From the NCBI GenBank assembly GCA_951804985.1, contig OX638132.1, positions 104,398,026 through 104,462,025 on the forward strand: a DNA stretch of 64,000 bases, written 5' to 3'. Each line of letters begins with the position of its first letter. The stretch's first letter is position 1. Below the pieces are notes generated by a model, which saw only the letters and a program-made list of their open reading frames with translations, did no database searches and had not been told where the DNA came from. This DNA comes from Dryomyza anilis (lineage: Eukaryota; Arthropoda; Insecta; Diptera; Dryomyzidae). The translations under genes were made by a program, and so were the position numbers. Of the stretch, positions 10,871 through 20,014 are shown in pieces.

Positions 10871-11699
10871 CTTTAATCGCTTAAATTCAATTAAAAAAAA
10901 AAATTTTAGATAAAAATTCAAATTTCCCATAATGTTTCAATTATTCATCAAACATTGTTAAATTTTAAAACTGTTCACAAATTCGTGAGCCAATTAAAAC
11001 TTTGTTGGCACATAAAAACTATAAAAAAATAAAATATTAATAATTTTGACAACGCTTAACATCACCGTGCCCGCACCGTTCGTTACCACTACGCTACACA
11101 GCACTAATTCAATTACTTAAATGCGCAATTTGGAGACTGTTGCGGCGACATCAACCACGAGTAACAAACGGCAGCCGTCAACCAGCAACCGTCAACCGGA
11201 GGGAAATATGCAGGATGCTGCTTATGCATTATGAAAATATTTAGTAATTGCATTTTTACGCACCACAACACAGTGCAACATATAGACTCACGCACGCACG
11301 CACGCACGAACCCATAGACAAACACACACGCGGTTGACTCTCGTCACGTTCCACTGCGTAATAAAATAAAAATTGTTGCTATTGCTGCTGCTTCTGTCAC
11401 AAAATGGTTGCCACCTAAATAGTTTTTCAGTTTTGTTGCCAATATAAATATTATGTGGGAAACAAACGCACGCAGTCATAGCTAAATATTGACATTTGCG
11501 CAAATTACGCCAACAAGTAGTTTTAATAAAAGTTATTCATGAAAAGTTCCAAAACGAAACGAAAATTAATTGCTTCGCGAGCAAAAGATATTTTTTTATT
11601 TTAGTAAATTCCATTTATATTCAATTTGATAAGTGACAACGAATGTTTTTATTTTTCTCCTATTAAAGTATTCTTTAAAAAAAAAATTATGAATTATTA
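10871..11699. other. non-coding; complex island about 11.04-11.52 kb
   Basis: Contains a CGCA microsatellite (about 11289-11310), CAACCGTCAACC words and a CAATATAAATATTATG string. The two small open frames on the minus strand are antisense to microsatellite. No gene supported. Confidence 0.45.
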
Positions 11700-12310
11700 A
11701 TTTATGAAGTACTGAAACCGTGACATTCATCAAATGTATGAATACAATTCATCAGTACAATTCATCATATTTATGAATATAATTCATTATATTTTTGAAT
11801 ACAACTCGTCATATTTATATGTTAAATTCATATTATTTATTAAAATAATTCATCATATTTATGAGTACAATTGATCATACTAATTAATACTGTTCATTAT
11901 ATTTATGACTACAATTCATCATTTTTTTTTGCATACAATTAATCATATTTACGAATGCGGTAGCATTATCTGAACATGAGACTTATCTGAACATTCATTA
12001 TATTTATTCGTCATATTTATGTGTACAATTCATCATATTTATGAACACAGTTTAAGATATTTCAGAGTACGATACATCATAAATACAATTCATCATATTT
12101 ACGAATACGATAGAATTACCTGAACTTGGGAATTAATTGAACATTCGTTTTATTTATTCATCATATTTATGAGTACAATTCATCATATTTATGAAAACAG
12201 TTCATGATAGTTCTGAGTACGATTCATCATATTTATAAATACAATTCATCATATTTATGAATGTAGTTTATTATATTTTGAAATACAATTCATCATATCT
12301 ACGACAAAAA
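11700..12310. repeat. 22-bp AT-rich tandem repeat (ACAATTCATCATATTTATGA)
   Basis: Repeated imperfect units of ACAATTCATCATATTTATGA plus two bases, often joined by GTAC. The TTCATCATATTTATGAA words are themselves near-palindromes and also build the ends of the MITE family at 12463, 27431, 30464 and 42340, suggesting expansion from that MITE. Confidence 0.75.
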
Positions 12311-12462
12311 TAGAATTATCTAAAAATAAGATATAGGATATGATGATCACAGTGGAAATGTAAAAAAATACACTGAGAATTCAATACAAATGAAATAAAA
12401 CTTATTTTTGAAATGCAGTTTAGTGGATAATGTGGCGCAGAGACCCAAGCCGAAAGACTACA

Positions 12463-12960
12463 CAGAAAAAAATGATTTTTATATAGATGAATTTCGTTCT
12501 TCCAACCATTATTCATTGTAAAGGGGATTTTAACAGGGACGCTTCAAAAGTAGAGCGACAGGGACAGCAAACGACGCCATATTTCTTGCCGCTCTTTTTA
12601 CATTTCTCTTCAGTAAGGTTTGCCATTTCATGATGGAAAGATATACGAATTCGAATTTCGGTAGTAAATTTTAATAATTTCGACTCGTTGTTGGCTCGTA
12701 TATCTTTCCATTATGAATGCCAAACCTTAATGAAGAGAAATGTCAAAAGAGCGGCAAGAAATACGGCGTCTTTTGCTGTCCCTGTCGCTCTACTTTTACA
12801 GCGTCCCTGTTGAAAAACCCTTGAAAAAAAACTTTTGTAGCGCTCTTATTGAAAAACCCTTTATTAAGGAACGATTCATAATATTGATAACATCAATGTT
12901 ATGAATTTCAAATTTTCATTAATAAAAAGTTAATTTTATAAAAAATATATTAAAGCATTT
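12463..12960 (+). mobile_element. TTCATCATAT-family MITE (ACACAGAAAAA end), interrupted
   Basis: Starts ACACAGAAAAAAATGATTTT (from about 12463), continues ATAGATGAATTTCGTTCTTC and ATTCATTGTA (12511-12520), then is split by the rosa MITE. It resumes at 12862 with TATTAAGGAACGATTCATAA. Paralogs at 27431 and 42340 read continuously ATTCATTGTATTAAAGAACA and ATTCGTTGTATTGAAGTACG, proving the interruption. The right part fades after about 12960. Confidence 0.7.
12521..12861. mobile_element. rosa-derived MITE, 341 bp, nested
   Basis: Foldback element AAGGGG...CCCTT flanked by TA (12519-12520, 12862-12863). The left arm is short (starts at the AACAGGGACGCT step), the right arm full length (AAGGGTTTTTCAATAAGAGC on the other strand). 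Arms contain AAAAGTAGAGCGACAGGGAC and GAGAAATGTCAAAAGAGCGG, identical to the leader of the rosa copy at 1474. Same 341-bp structure as 22057-22397, reversed. It is mobilised, if at all, by rosa transposase in trans. Confidence 0.9.
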
Positions 12961-14566
12961 TTTATTTGAAAAAAAAAAAGAAATTGAATAATTTTTTTTC
13001 ATAAAAACATTTTTTTTCGGACAAATATTTTTTCGAAAAAATTTTTTTTTCGGACAATTTGTTTTTTAACAATTTTTTTTTTCGAAGATTTGTTTTTGAA
13101 CATTTTTTTTATTTTTTTTTTTCGAATTTTATTTTCTATTTTTCCTTCAAAAAAATCAATTTTTCATTTCTATGAATTTTTTCATAAATTTGAAGAATGC
13201 CGTTGTTTTTTTCAGTGTCGTTAACTGAATCGAAAAACATTGCAACGAAAACTTGAAAAAATGTATCCCATCCTCTTGGGTGCTTTATGCATCTTTCGCA
13301 GAGTGGCCGCTAGGTGGCGCCGCCTTTAATATGTATGAATTTTAAAGGCTTAATGCGCGCCGCCGTCGCCTACTTAACCTTAACCCAGCACATGGAAGCA
13401 GCAACTACTGCTACTGCTGTTAGTGTTGCTGTTGGTGTTGCTGATGACGTTGCTGCGACTGCTGTTAATGCTGATTATGATGACTCCGCAGAGTTTCGCA
13501 AACTCTGCATTTTTCACTAACACATCAAAAAGCGCGAAAAGTTGCCACAACTAAACAAACAACATACAAAAAAAATGAAATTAAAAAACACACAAAGTGG
13601 AGATTTTCATTAGCGTTAATTAATTTAAAATTCGTTTTTAATTTTGCGCAGCGCAACGGAAGAGTTGCACAGACCGACAGATATGGCAGCAGACACAGAA
13701 ATGACTGAATTCAAATAAAAGAAAAGAAAATTAAATAAAAATATAAAAAGTGTTAAAAAATTGCAAAATTCATGCACTAATGAAATCATAAGCCAAAGGT
13801 AGGCGTTGTACGCTTAAAAGTCAGCAATTAAAAAAGTGGCTACTCGGCGAAATAAAAGAAGAACAAAAAAATGACTGTGAAGCTGATTTAAATTAGGATG
13901 TGAAAACGACTACAAAACGCATTAAAAGTTACAAATAAACCGCAACTTTGAAAACATTTCATACCAGACATATTTCGCAAATCCACAAACAGAAAAATGA
14001 AAAATTAAATTCAAGAATTGGCTGCACAAAAATGTAGAAAGTGTGCAATTCGTAATTTATAATGATAGTTTTGTTAAACTAATGTTAAAAATGCAATAAG
14101 CGCTTAAAACGTAAGAATTTTAGCATTTTTAACATAAGGAATTTTAGTTCAGATGGTAAATTTTGATGTAGGGAAACTTTGATAGTAGGTGTAATGATGA
14201 CTTCAAGAATTTATAACAATTACAAACAATATCAATTAAATATCATATTTTCAATTCACAAAATTTGTTTTTCCCGGGAATAAAATGTTCATTAAATATT
14301 ATCATGATTTTTTTATTGATTGAACTACTATATAGAACTAGAGAATTCAATGAATCTAACATTAAATACATTAATTGTAATCAACGAAAAGAATCTAACT
14401 TCAAAAACTATTCACGTTTATATGCATCTTTATAAATGCATCTTATATGCATCTTTAAAAGTGATTTTAATAATAGTTGGACCCGTGCAAGACTCGTGTA
14501 ATGATTTTGTGAATGCAAGGATATGGAGCCATTTTATTAATATAACAAACATTTTTATTACTTATA
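12961..14566. other. AT-rich then complex island, no gene
   Basis: 12961-13200 is poly-A/T rich with repeated TTTTTTTTCGGACAA words. 13200-13700 is a complex island holding a CTCF-type motif, a CTGCTGTTAGTGTTGCTGTT trinucleotide-like tract (13400-13470) and GAGTTTCGCAAACTCTGC, a short inverted repeat (13491-13507). 13700-14566 is AT-rich. Confidence 0.5.
13307..13320 (+). promoter_or_regulatory. CTCF-type insulator motif
   Basis: CCGCTAGGTGGCGC, preceded by TGG and followed by CGCC. It matches the known CTCF core (CCNNNAGGNGGCRC) and the fly dCTCF core AGGTGGCGC at every informative position. It is the only match I noticed in the window and lies in a complex, non-repetitive island. Binding is inferred. 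Confidence 0.6.
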
Positions 14567-14689
14567 TCAGGGACCCGTGCTTCGCTGTGAACGTTTTTTA
14601 TTGGTTTTATAAATGTAGTGACCAAAACAAAAATAATTCTCCGCCAAAACAACTTTTCTCAAAGACAATTCTTTCTCAGACTGTGCTAC

Positions 14690-14877
14690 CCCGTACAATT
14701 CTTCCCAGTAAAAATCTTCCTGTAAAATTCTTCCCCATAGAACGCTTTCCGTAAAATTCTTCCCCATAGAACGCTTTCCCGTAGAATACTTCGCGGTGAA
14801 ATTCTTTCCGTAAAATTCTTCCAGGTTGAAATCTTTCCGGTAGAATTCTTCCCCGTAGAGTTTTCTCCCAGTAGAAG
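14690..14877. repeat. TTCTTCCC(C)GTAGAA minisatellite
   Basis: About ten imperfect units of roughly 15-19 bp such as AATTCTTCCCCATAGAACG and TTTCCCGTAGAATACTTC, part of composite element copy B. A similar ATTCTTCCC/GGGAAGAAT style of repeat fills 21655-23185. Confidence 0.7.
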
Positions 14878-15360
14878 GTTTAGTGTGGTGAGTTTCGGTA
14901 TGGTGAGTTTAGGTGTGGTGAATTTTAGTGTAGTGAGTTTCAGTGTAGTGAGTTTTATTGTGGTGAGATTTAGTGTGGTGAATTTTATTATGGTGAGTTT
15001 TAGGGTGGTGAATTTTAGTGTGGTGAATTTTATTGTGGTGAGTTTTAATGTAGTGAGTTTTAATGTGGTGAGTTTTAATGTGGTGAGTTTTAGTGTGATG
15101 AGTTTTAGTGTGGTGAGTTTTAGTGTGGTGAATTTTAGTGTGGTGAATTTTATTGTAGTGAGTTTTAGTGTGGTGAGTTTTAATGTGGTGAGTTTTAGTG
15201 TGATGAGTTTTAGTGTGGTAAATTTTAGCATGGAGAATTTTAGTGTGGTGAATTTTATTATGGTGAGTTTTAGTGTGGTGAGTTTTAGTGTGGTGAGTTT
15301 TAGTGTGGTGAGTTTAAACGTGGTGAATTTCGTGATGGTGAATTTCAGTGTGGTGAGTTT
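14878..15360. repeat. 15-bp minisatellite array (AGTTTTAGTGTGGTG)
   Basis: About 32 units of 15 bp alternating GAGTTTTAGTGTGGT and GAATTTTAGTGTGGT. Open on both strands because 15 is divisible by three; this yields a 184-residue plus-strand and a 273-residue minus-strand repetitive frame, neither a gene. Confidence 0.92.
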
Positions 15361-15765
15361 AAAGAAAAATTTTGTAAAAAAAAATGTTGGAGGACAAAAA
15401 GAACGCAATGTTCGAAATGTCCATTTTACAAAAAAATGAAAGTATTTGTTACAATTTTTTTTAGACGACAAAAACAATGCAATGGTCGAAAACACCAATT
15501 TCCACATAAAAAAAATCGCCTAAAATTGTTTTTTTTTTATTTGATTTGTTTTTCTTTTCTTTTTTTTTCTTTTCCTTTAGTTTGGCTTTTAGTTTTATGT
15601 TATTGCTATTGTTTTTGTATTTTTACTTTTGTTTTCTGCTTTTGCTTTTGTGTTTTTACTTTTAAATATTTTTTTGTATTTCAGTTTTTTTGTTTCATAT
15701 TCGTAGCTGCCGAAAGTGCCGAGTTATATCGTTTTAAAAGTTTGATTATAGGTTTAAAGATTTGA
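15361..15765. repeat. spacer and T-rich array of composite copy B
   Basis: 15361-15500 repeats a theme twice: AAAAAGAACGCAATG, TTCGAAATGTCCA and AAAAACAATGCAATGGTCG. 15520-15700 is TTTTTGTTTT/TTTTGCTTTTG array. Confidence 0.6.
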
Positions 15766-17448
15766 ATGATGTTCTAATTCAACCCTTACTAGAACAACAT
15801 CGTGTTAAAGTTGTCCGTTGGTTTTATATAAAAGAACTAGTAGAACTAGGGCCTATTAATACTTATTCTTTCTACTTGAATTATATTTATTGAAAGTAAT
15901 GCAATTATAAAGAAAATAACAATGCAATAACAAAAAATTTCATAAAATAGTCCGGTATTTAAATTTATCACTTTCGAGTAGTCGCCTCAAAGCCGCACAT
16001 TTTGTTGGCAACTTTTACTGATACTGCAGAGTCTGTGTTCCACAAAAAGCTGCAAAAATAAATATAGCTGCTCTTAACTGGTCGACGTCCCAATTTGACA
16101 ACCACCTGAACCAACCACCTGCTGCATCAGCAGCACTAATAACAATAATGAACCTTCAAGTGCGAAACTATTATTGCAACAGTTATTAATATGAACTACT
16201 TGGCAACTACAACAAATAAGAACAATATACACTACAACCACACGTGAAGCAGTTGTTGTACCAGCTACTACTACCAACTAACTAACTTGGCTAAGAGCAA
16301 GCGGCAACAGGGATATTTGTCTTGTAGGAAATATGTGTGTCTGGCTTGGTGGTTGGCTGAGTTGGTTGGGTTAGTTGGTTTAAAAGCCTTTTTGAATTAT
16401 TGCTCGAATTTGTTGGCGCTCGTTCGTCGTAGTGCCAACTTTTCTTAAGCGGCGAAACTTTTGCGCCAGCACCACCCACCACCTGAGAGTTTATTAAAAA
16501 ATGAAGGAACAACCAGAAGCAGCAGCAATAATAAAAACAGCAAAAACACCGACACAACCAACTACTTTACTTGGCATCTATTAAGGTAATCGATTAAGAA
16601 GCAGCAGTAGTCGAGGAAGAAAAAGGAGCAGTGGAGGAAGCAGCACCAGCTGAAAAAGAAGATGAAGAAAAAGCGACTCGACGAAAGAATCCCCAAATAA
16701 AATTACCTTCAATAATATTAAAAACAACCCATTGATGTAGTTTTTCATTGTATGGAAAACATCTAAAGGAATTTACTGAATGTATATTTCGTATTAATTT
16801 AAACGTCCAGAAAAATCTACTTACAATTCAAAAAAAAAAAAAAACTATGGCGAGACTTGAGGTTAATACTCCTTCTTGATCTTCTGTCAGTTCTGGCGAA
16901 AACGAATTAATCGTCTTGATCTGCCAGTTCTAGAACATAAGTCTTGGACGAATGCTAATTTTCCAGACATCAGTTTGCCAGTTCTGGCGAAGTCTAGGGC
17001 GAAGATTATTAAGATATCAGCAAGAGCTGGCTGAGTCTTTAAACTGTCGTCCATCCTGGCATTCTTACATGTGATGTTGATAAATTACTACAATCTGCAC
17101 TTATTTTTCCTTACATTCTGTAGTATTGAGAAAATTAATAAAGTACAACATTTGCATTTTTTACTGCATTCTGTATTTATTTAAATTGTGTATCCACTCC
17201 AAAATAATTGTACTGAAGTTCTGTTCACTCAAATATTGCAATTCTGATAACGTTGTCCTGGTCTTCAACGCGTTGATTTTAGTTTTGATTTTAAAATTCG
17301 GTCTTTAAAAAATTTAAAAATACAGAAAACAAACACAACAGTAGTATGTAGGAACTAAGTTTCTATTTAGGGTTTTTTTTGTTTTATCTATAGTTGGGTA
17401 TTAAATCATTTTGATTTAATTTTCAAGATTTGGGGCATATACCATTCA
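15766..17448. other. non-coding; complex island 15.96-16.70 kb
   Basis: The island has CAACCACCTG, CAACTAACTAACTTGG, GTTGGTTGGGTTAGTTGG and AGCAGCAG tracts and A/G-rich sequence to 16700. 16840-17000 carries repeated CAGTTCTGGCGAA words (16888-16904, 16979-16991). No supported gene. Confidence 0.45.
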
Positions 17449-17462
17449 AGTTTACCATATAC

Positions 17463-17576
17463 TAAGGGCCGTTTTCACCATCTTCGGTTAAGCACTAACT
17501 GCCACTTTAACTCAAAGTTTCCAATAGAATATATGGAATTGAAACACTTAACTGGACATTGTGATAACGGCCCTAA
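17463..17576. mobile_element. PIF/Harbinger-type MITE, 108 bp
   Basis: Element 17466-17573: GGGCCGTTTTCACCAT at the left and AACGGCCC at the right, flanked by TAA (17463-17465, 17574-17576). A 3-bp TWA duplication with GGGCC ends is typical of Tourist/Harbinger MITEs. The uninterrupted paralog at 3736-3770 (minus strand ACACTAAGAGTGAAAGGG) is the empty site. Confidence 0.82.
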
Positions 17577-17802
17577 GAATGAAAGGGTATATTTAGTTTG
17601 GTACGCCGTTTGTAACACCCAGAAGGAAACATCCCCAGTATGAAAAAGTAGATATATTTTTGATCAGCATGATCTCCTGAGTCTATTTAGTGATGTCCAT
17701 CCGTCTGTTTGTTGAAATAACGATCACAGAAAACTAGAACAGCTAATGAAACTTGTAATTTAGATTACATATACACCGAAGTCCGAAGTAAACTTTTTTG
17801 CC

Positions 17803-18129
17803 AAAATATATAATAATAATAATAGTTTGGCACTACAGTCCTATAAGAACTTAGGCCGAGCTCTCTCAACATTTTGAGCTGTGCGTATTATATTTGTACT
17901 CAAAGGGGTGGGACCTACAGTTTATTGCCGAATCCGAACGGCGGGTGAGAGCTTTTCATAGACAAAGTTTTACTCTCGTAGGTTTGCCATTTACTGACGA
18001 GAGGTAGCGCGGTATAGAAAAATGTTTCTATGAAAAAATGTTGTTAGCCCCAGTCCAGGCTTGAACCGGGGACCTTTCGGCTCGCAGTCCAACGCACTAA
18101 CCACTGAGCTACCGCGCCCAAAGTATATA
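17803..18129 (-). mobile_element. tRNA-derived SINE, copy 1
   Basis: Minus-strand element 17813-18119 (307 bp). The 5' head is tRNA-like: GGGCGCGG, box A TAGCTCAGTGG (18101-18111) and box B GGTTCAAGCC (18058-18067), the RNA polymerase III internal promoter. The anticodon stem is mispaired, so it is not a working tRNA. A tRNA-unrelated body follows, then an ATTATTATTAT tail. Flanks AAAATATATA (17803-17812) and AAAGTATATA (18120-18129) are a near-perfect 10-bp target duplication. Copy 2 lies at 39448-39745. Confidence 0.85.
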
Positions 18130-18365
18130 TGCTTTATAAAAATTAGGTTTATGTAATGAATCGACTTGTGCTGTCCGAAAAAAAAAGAACGAAATTAGGT
18201 TCTTTTACCCATTCGTATTCAAATGAATGGAAATTCTTCAAGGTTAAAAGTTTGCAGATATTTTCAGGATTCGTAAACCCTGCTTCAAAAGGTAACCGCA
18301 CACATTAACAGATATGTGTAGGGTATTATAGTCAGCTTAGTCCGACTATAACTTTTTATGCCCAT

Positions 18366-19163
18366 GTGACATGGTTGTTTTGTTAGATTTATATCATTGG
18401 GTATTTTTTTGGGTTTTTCATTGGGTGCACTTTCGTAGTTTCATAACACATTTCAGCTCGCGCTCTGGCAACGCTTTTCTGTTATATTTGTATTTTAATA
18501 GGAACTAAAAAAAAAATAATATTTTTAACTTAAAAAAACTGAAATAGAAGTTAGCTTCTTGCTTTGGCCACATTGCCTCTTCTCAAATTAAGTTTTTCAT
18601 ATTTTATGGCACAGGAATTTTTCAATCGCATAAAACAAACAACTACTTGTTCTTCTTTTAATGTTTTTCTGTTATGTTCTGTTCTTTTCTTTTTTTTTTA
18701 TTCTTCGTTTTATTTTTCAGAGTTAATATGCAGCACAGCACACTTTTTTTCTGCAAATCTATTGCCGCATAATTCTAGGGGCAGCGGCGTGTTTACGACT
18801 TCATAGTGTAGACGATTAAAAACTAATTAAAAATGATTTTACGATGAACATTTTGTGAGTTTATTGAAGAATTTGAACTAATATCCAGCAGTTTGTATAA
18901 ATATTTTGTTCAATTACTGTTTATCATCTCAGTCAAACTATATCATGGCTTTTACTATATCTGATTTATGCACTTTTTGAACTGCATTTTAGGTAAGTTT
19001 TCAAAATTTCAATAATTGATATCTTCAAATTATATACAGAGATTGCAACCATAATAAATATCCGCTTTAAAAACGAAAATGATTTCGGTATAAAAAAAAC
19101 TAGAAGGTCCTAGAAATAGAAATTTTCTTAAAGCAGTCAAAATCAGCACCAGCGAATTATATA
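18366..19163. other. AT-rich non-coding DNA
   Basis: Contains T-rich runs (18660-18720). AG|GTAAGT at about 18991 is a good splice donor string but no open frame leads into it, so no exon is called. Confidence 0.4.
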
Positions 19164-20014
19164 GTATTGATTAGAGATGGGCGCGTACCGTGATTTTTTC
19201 GTGTCACGCCCGAAAATCTGAGTTCGTGCGTGCAAATCTCTGTGCGTGCTAGTTGCTGTAGAGCACGTGTGTGTCTGTGCCTCCAAAATCAGTTTCTACC
19301 CCAATTTAAAAAAAACCCTTACTCCCAGCTTAAGACAATAAAAATTTCGTGGTACTTTAACCTTTTCTTAAAAATTTGTTGTTTTAGTTTAATTTTTTTA
19401 CTTAGTTTTTTACTTATGGATTTATGAGAATAAAACAGTATCAAACTTCATTTTTGAATTATGTATTACAGGGACTAAAACCCTTTGGAATATCTGTTCC
19501 GGTTCCAATATTTTTAAAATTGTGGTACTGGTTCAGATTTCGGTTCCAACCAAAAAAACGAAATGTGTTTCGATTTCGATTTCATACATTTTTTTTTAAT
19601 AACGGTTCCGATTCCGGTTCTTTGCGTTCCCTGACAGGGACTATAATATCTGTTCTGGTTCTGGTTCCGAGATTTTTAAAATAGCGGTTCCAATTTCAAA
19701 CAGAAAAAAATATATGGGTTCCTATTCCAGTTCCGTTTCCACACATTTTTAATAACGATTCCGTTTTCATAAATCGAAACGGTTCCGGTATTATTTTTCA
19801 CGTTTCGTCTGCTTTTCCGTGCTTTTTTCATTTTTTTGGTTTTTTCGTGTTCTCCCGTATTTTTTCGTGTTTTTCCGTGTTTATTCGTGTTTTTTTAAAG
19901 CTCTTGCTTCTCGTGCGTGCCTGTATGGGCTCGTGATCGTGTGTGTCACCTATCGGCGTGCCCGTGCGTGTCCGTTCCATCAAAAACAGGCACGCGCCCA
20001 TCTCTAGTATTGAA
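19164..20014. mobile_element. non-autonomous hAT element, 835 bp
   Basis: Element 19172-20006 begins TAGAGATGGGCGCGT and ends ACGCGCCCATCTCTA: 14-15 bp inverted ends with the TAGRG/TGGGC look common to hAT. Flanks are GTATTGAT (19164-19171) and GTATTGAA (20007-20014), an 8-bp duplication with one mismatch. Interior: GTGCGTGC-rich ends, TTTTTCGTGTTTTTCCGTG repeats (19800-19900) and a nested GGTTCC-type repeat (about 19466-19795). No transposase. Confidence 0.82.
19466..19795 (+). repeat. GGTTCCGATTCC repeat family, copy 1
   Basis: Opens GGGACTAAAACCCTTTGGAA and repeats GGTTCCGGTTCC, CGGTTCCGATTCCGGTTC and GGTTCTGGTTCCGA every 15-40 bp. Homologous to 48790-49175 and 23215-23345 (both minus strand), where TTCCAAAAGGTTTTAGTCCC recurs. 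Nested inside the hAT element above. Nature unknown. Confidence 0.65.

Larger units (their letters stand above)
14567..15765 (-). mobile_element. composite minisatellite-bearing element, copy B (inverted)
   Basis: Read on the minus strand it ends with GCGAAGCACGGGTCCCTGA as in copy A. Moving right on the plus strand: shared CGTTTTTTATTGGTTTTATA, a TTCTTCCC-GTAGAA repeat (14690-14877), the 15-bp array (14878-15360), unique spacer (15361-15520), T-rich array (15520-15700), and a segment (GTTTCAT, then CCGAGTTATATCGTTT, about 15690-15735) homologous to the (GTCY)n-linked block at 54770-54815. This joins copy A, copy B and the 54.6-kb locus into one family. Confidence 0.5.
17449..18365 (+). mobile_element. 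mini-me/DINE-1-like element, copy b, with two nested insertions
   Basis: TTTACCATATACTAA (17451-17465), interrupted by a MITE, then TAAGAATGAAAGGGTATATT, CCAGAAGGAAACATCCCCAG, TTTTTGATCAGCATGATCTC and a short GTCC/GTCT tract (about 17693-17715). The body is again interrupted by a SINE (17813-18119). It ends near GGGTATTATAGTCAGCTTAG and CCGACTATAA (about 18320-18350), as does copy c. Confidence 0.7.

Noticed and set aside
14686..15507. 273-residue minus-strand open frame rich in LTTLK repeats, and the 184-residue plus-strand frame
   Set aside because: Both are by-products of a stop-free 15-bp tandem repeat; opposite-strand frames over the same units cannot both be genes, and there is no promoter or splice context.
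18058..18119. A tRNA gene on the minus strand
   Set aside because: Boxes A and B are present, but the anticodon stem is mispaired, the 3' acceptor strand is missing, and the head is followed by a repeated body and ATT tail with target duplications: a SINE.
18961..19000. Exon ending at AG|GTAAGT
   Set aside because: The donor string is good but the upstream sequence has stops in all frames nearby and is AT-rich, with no acceptor.
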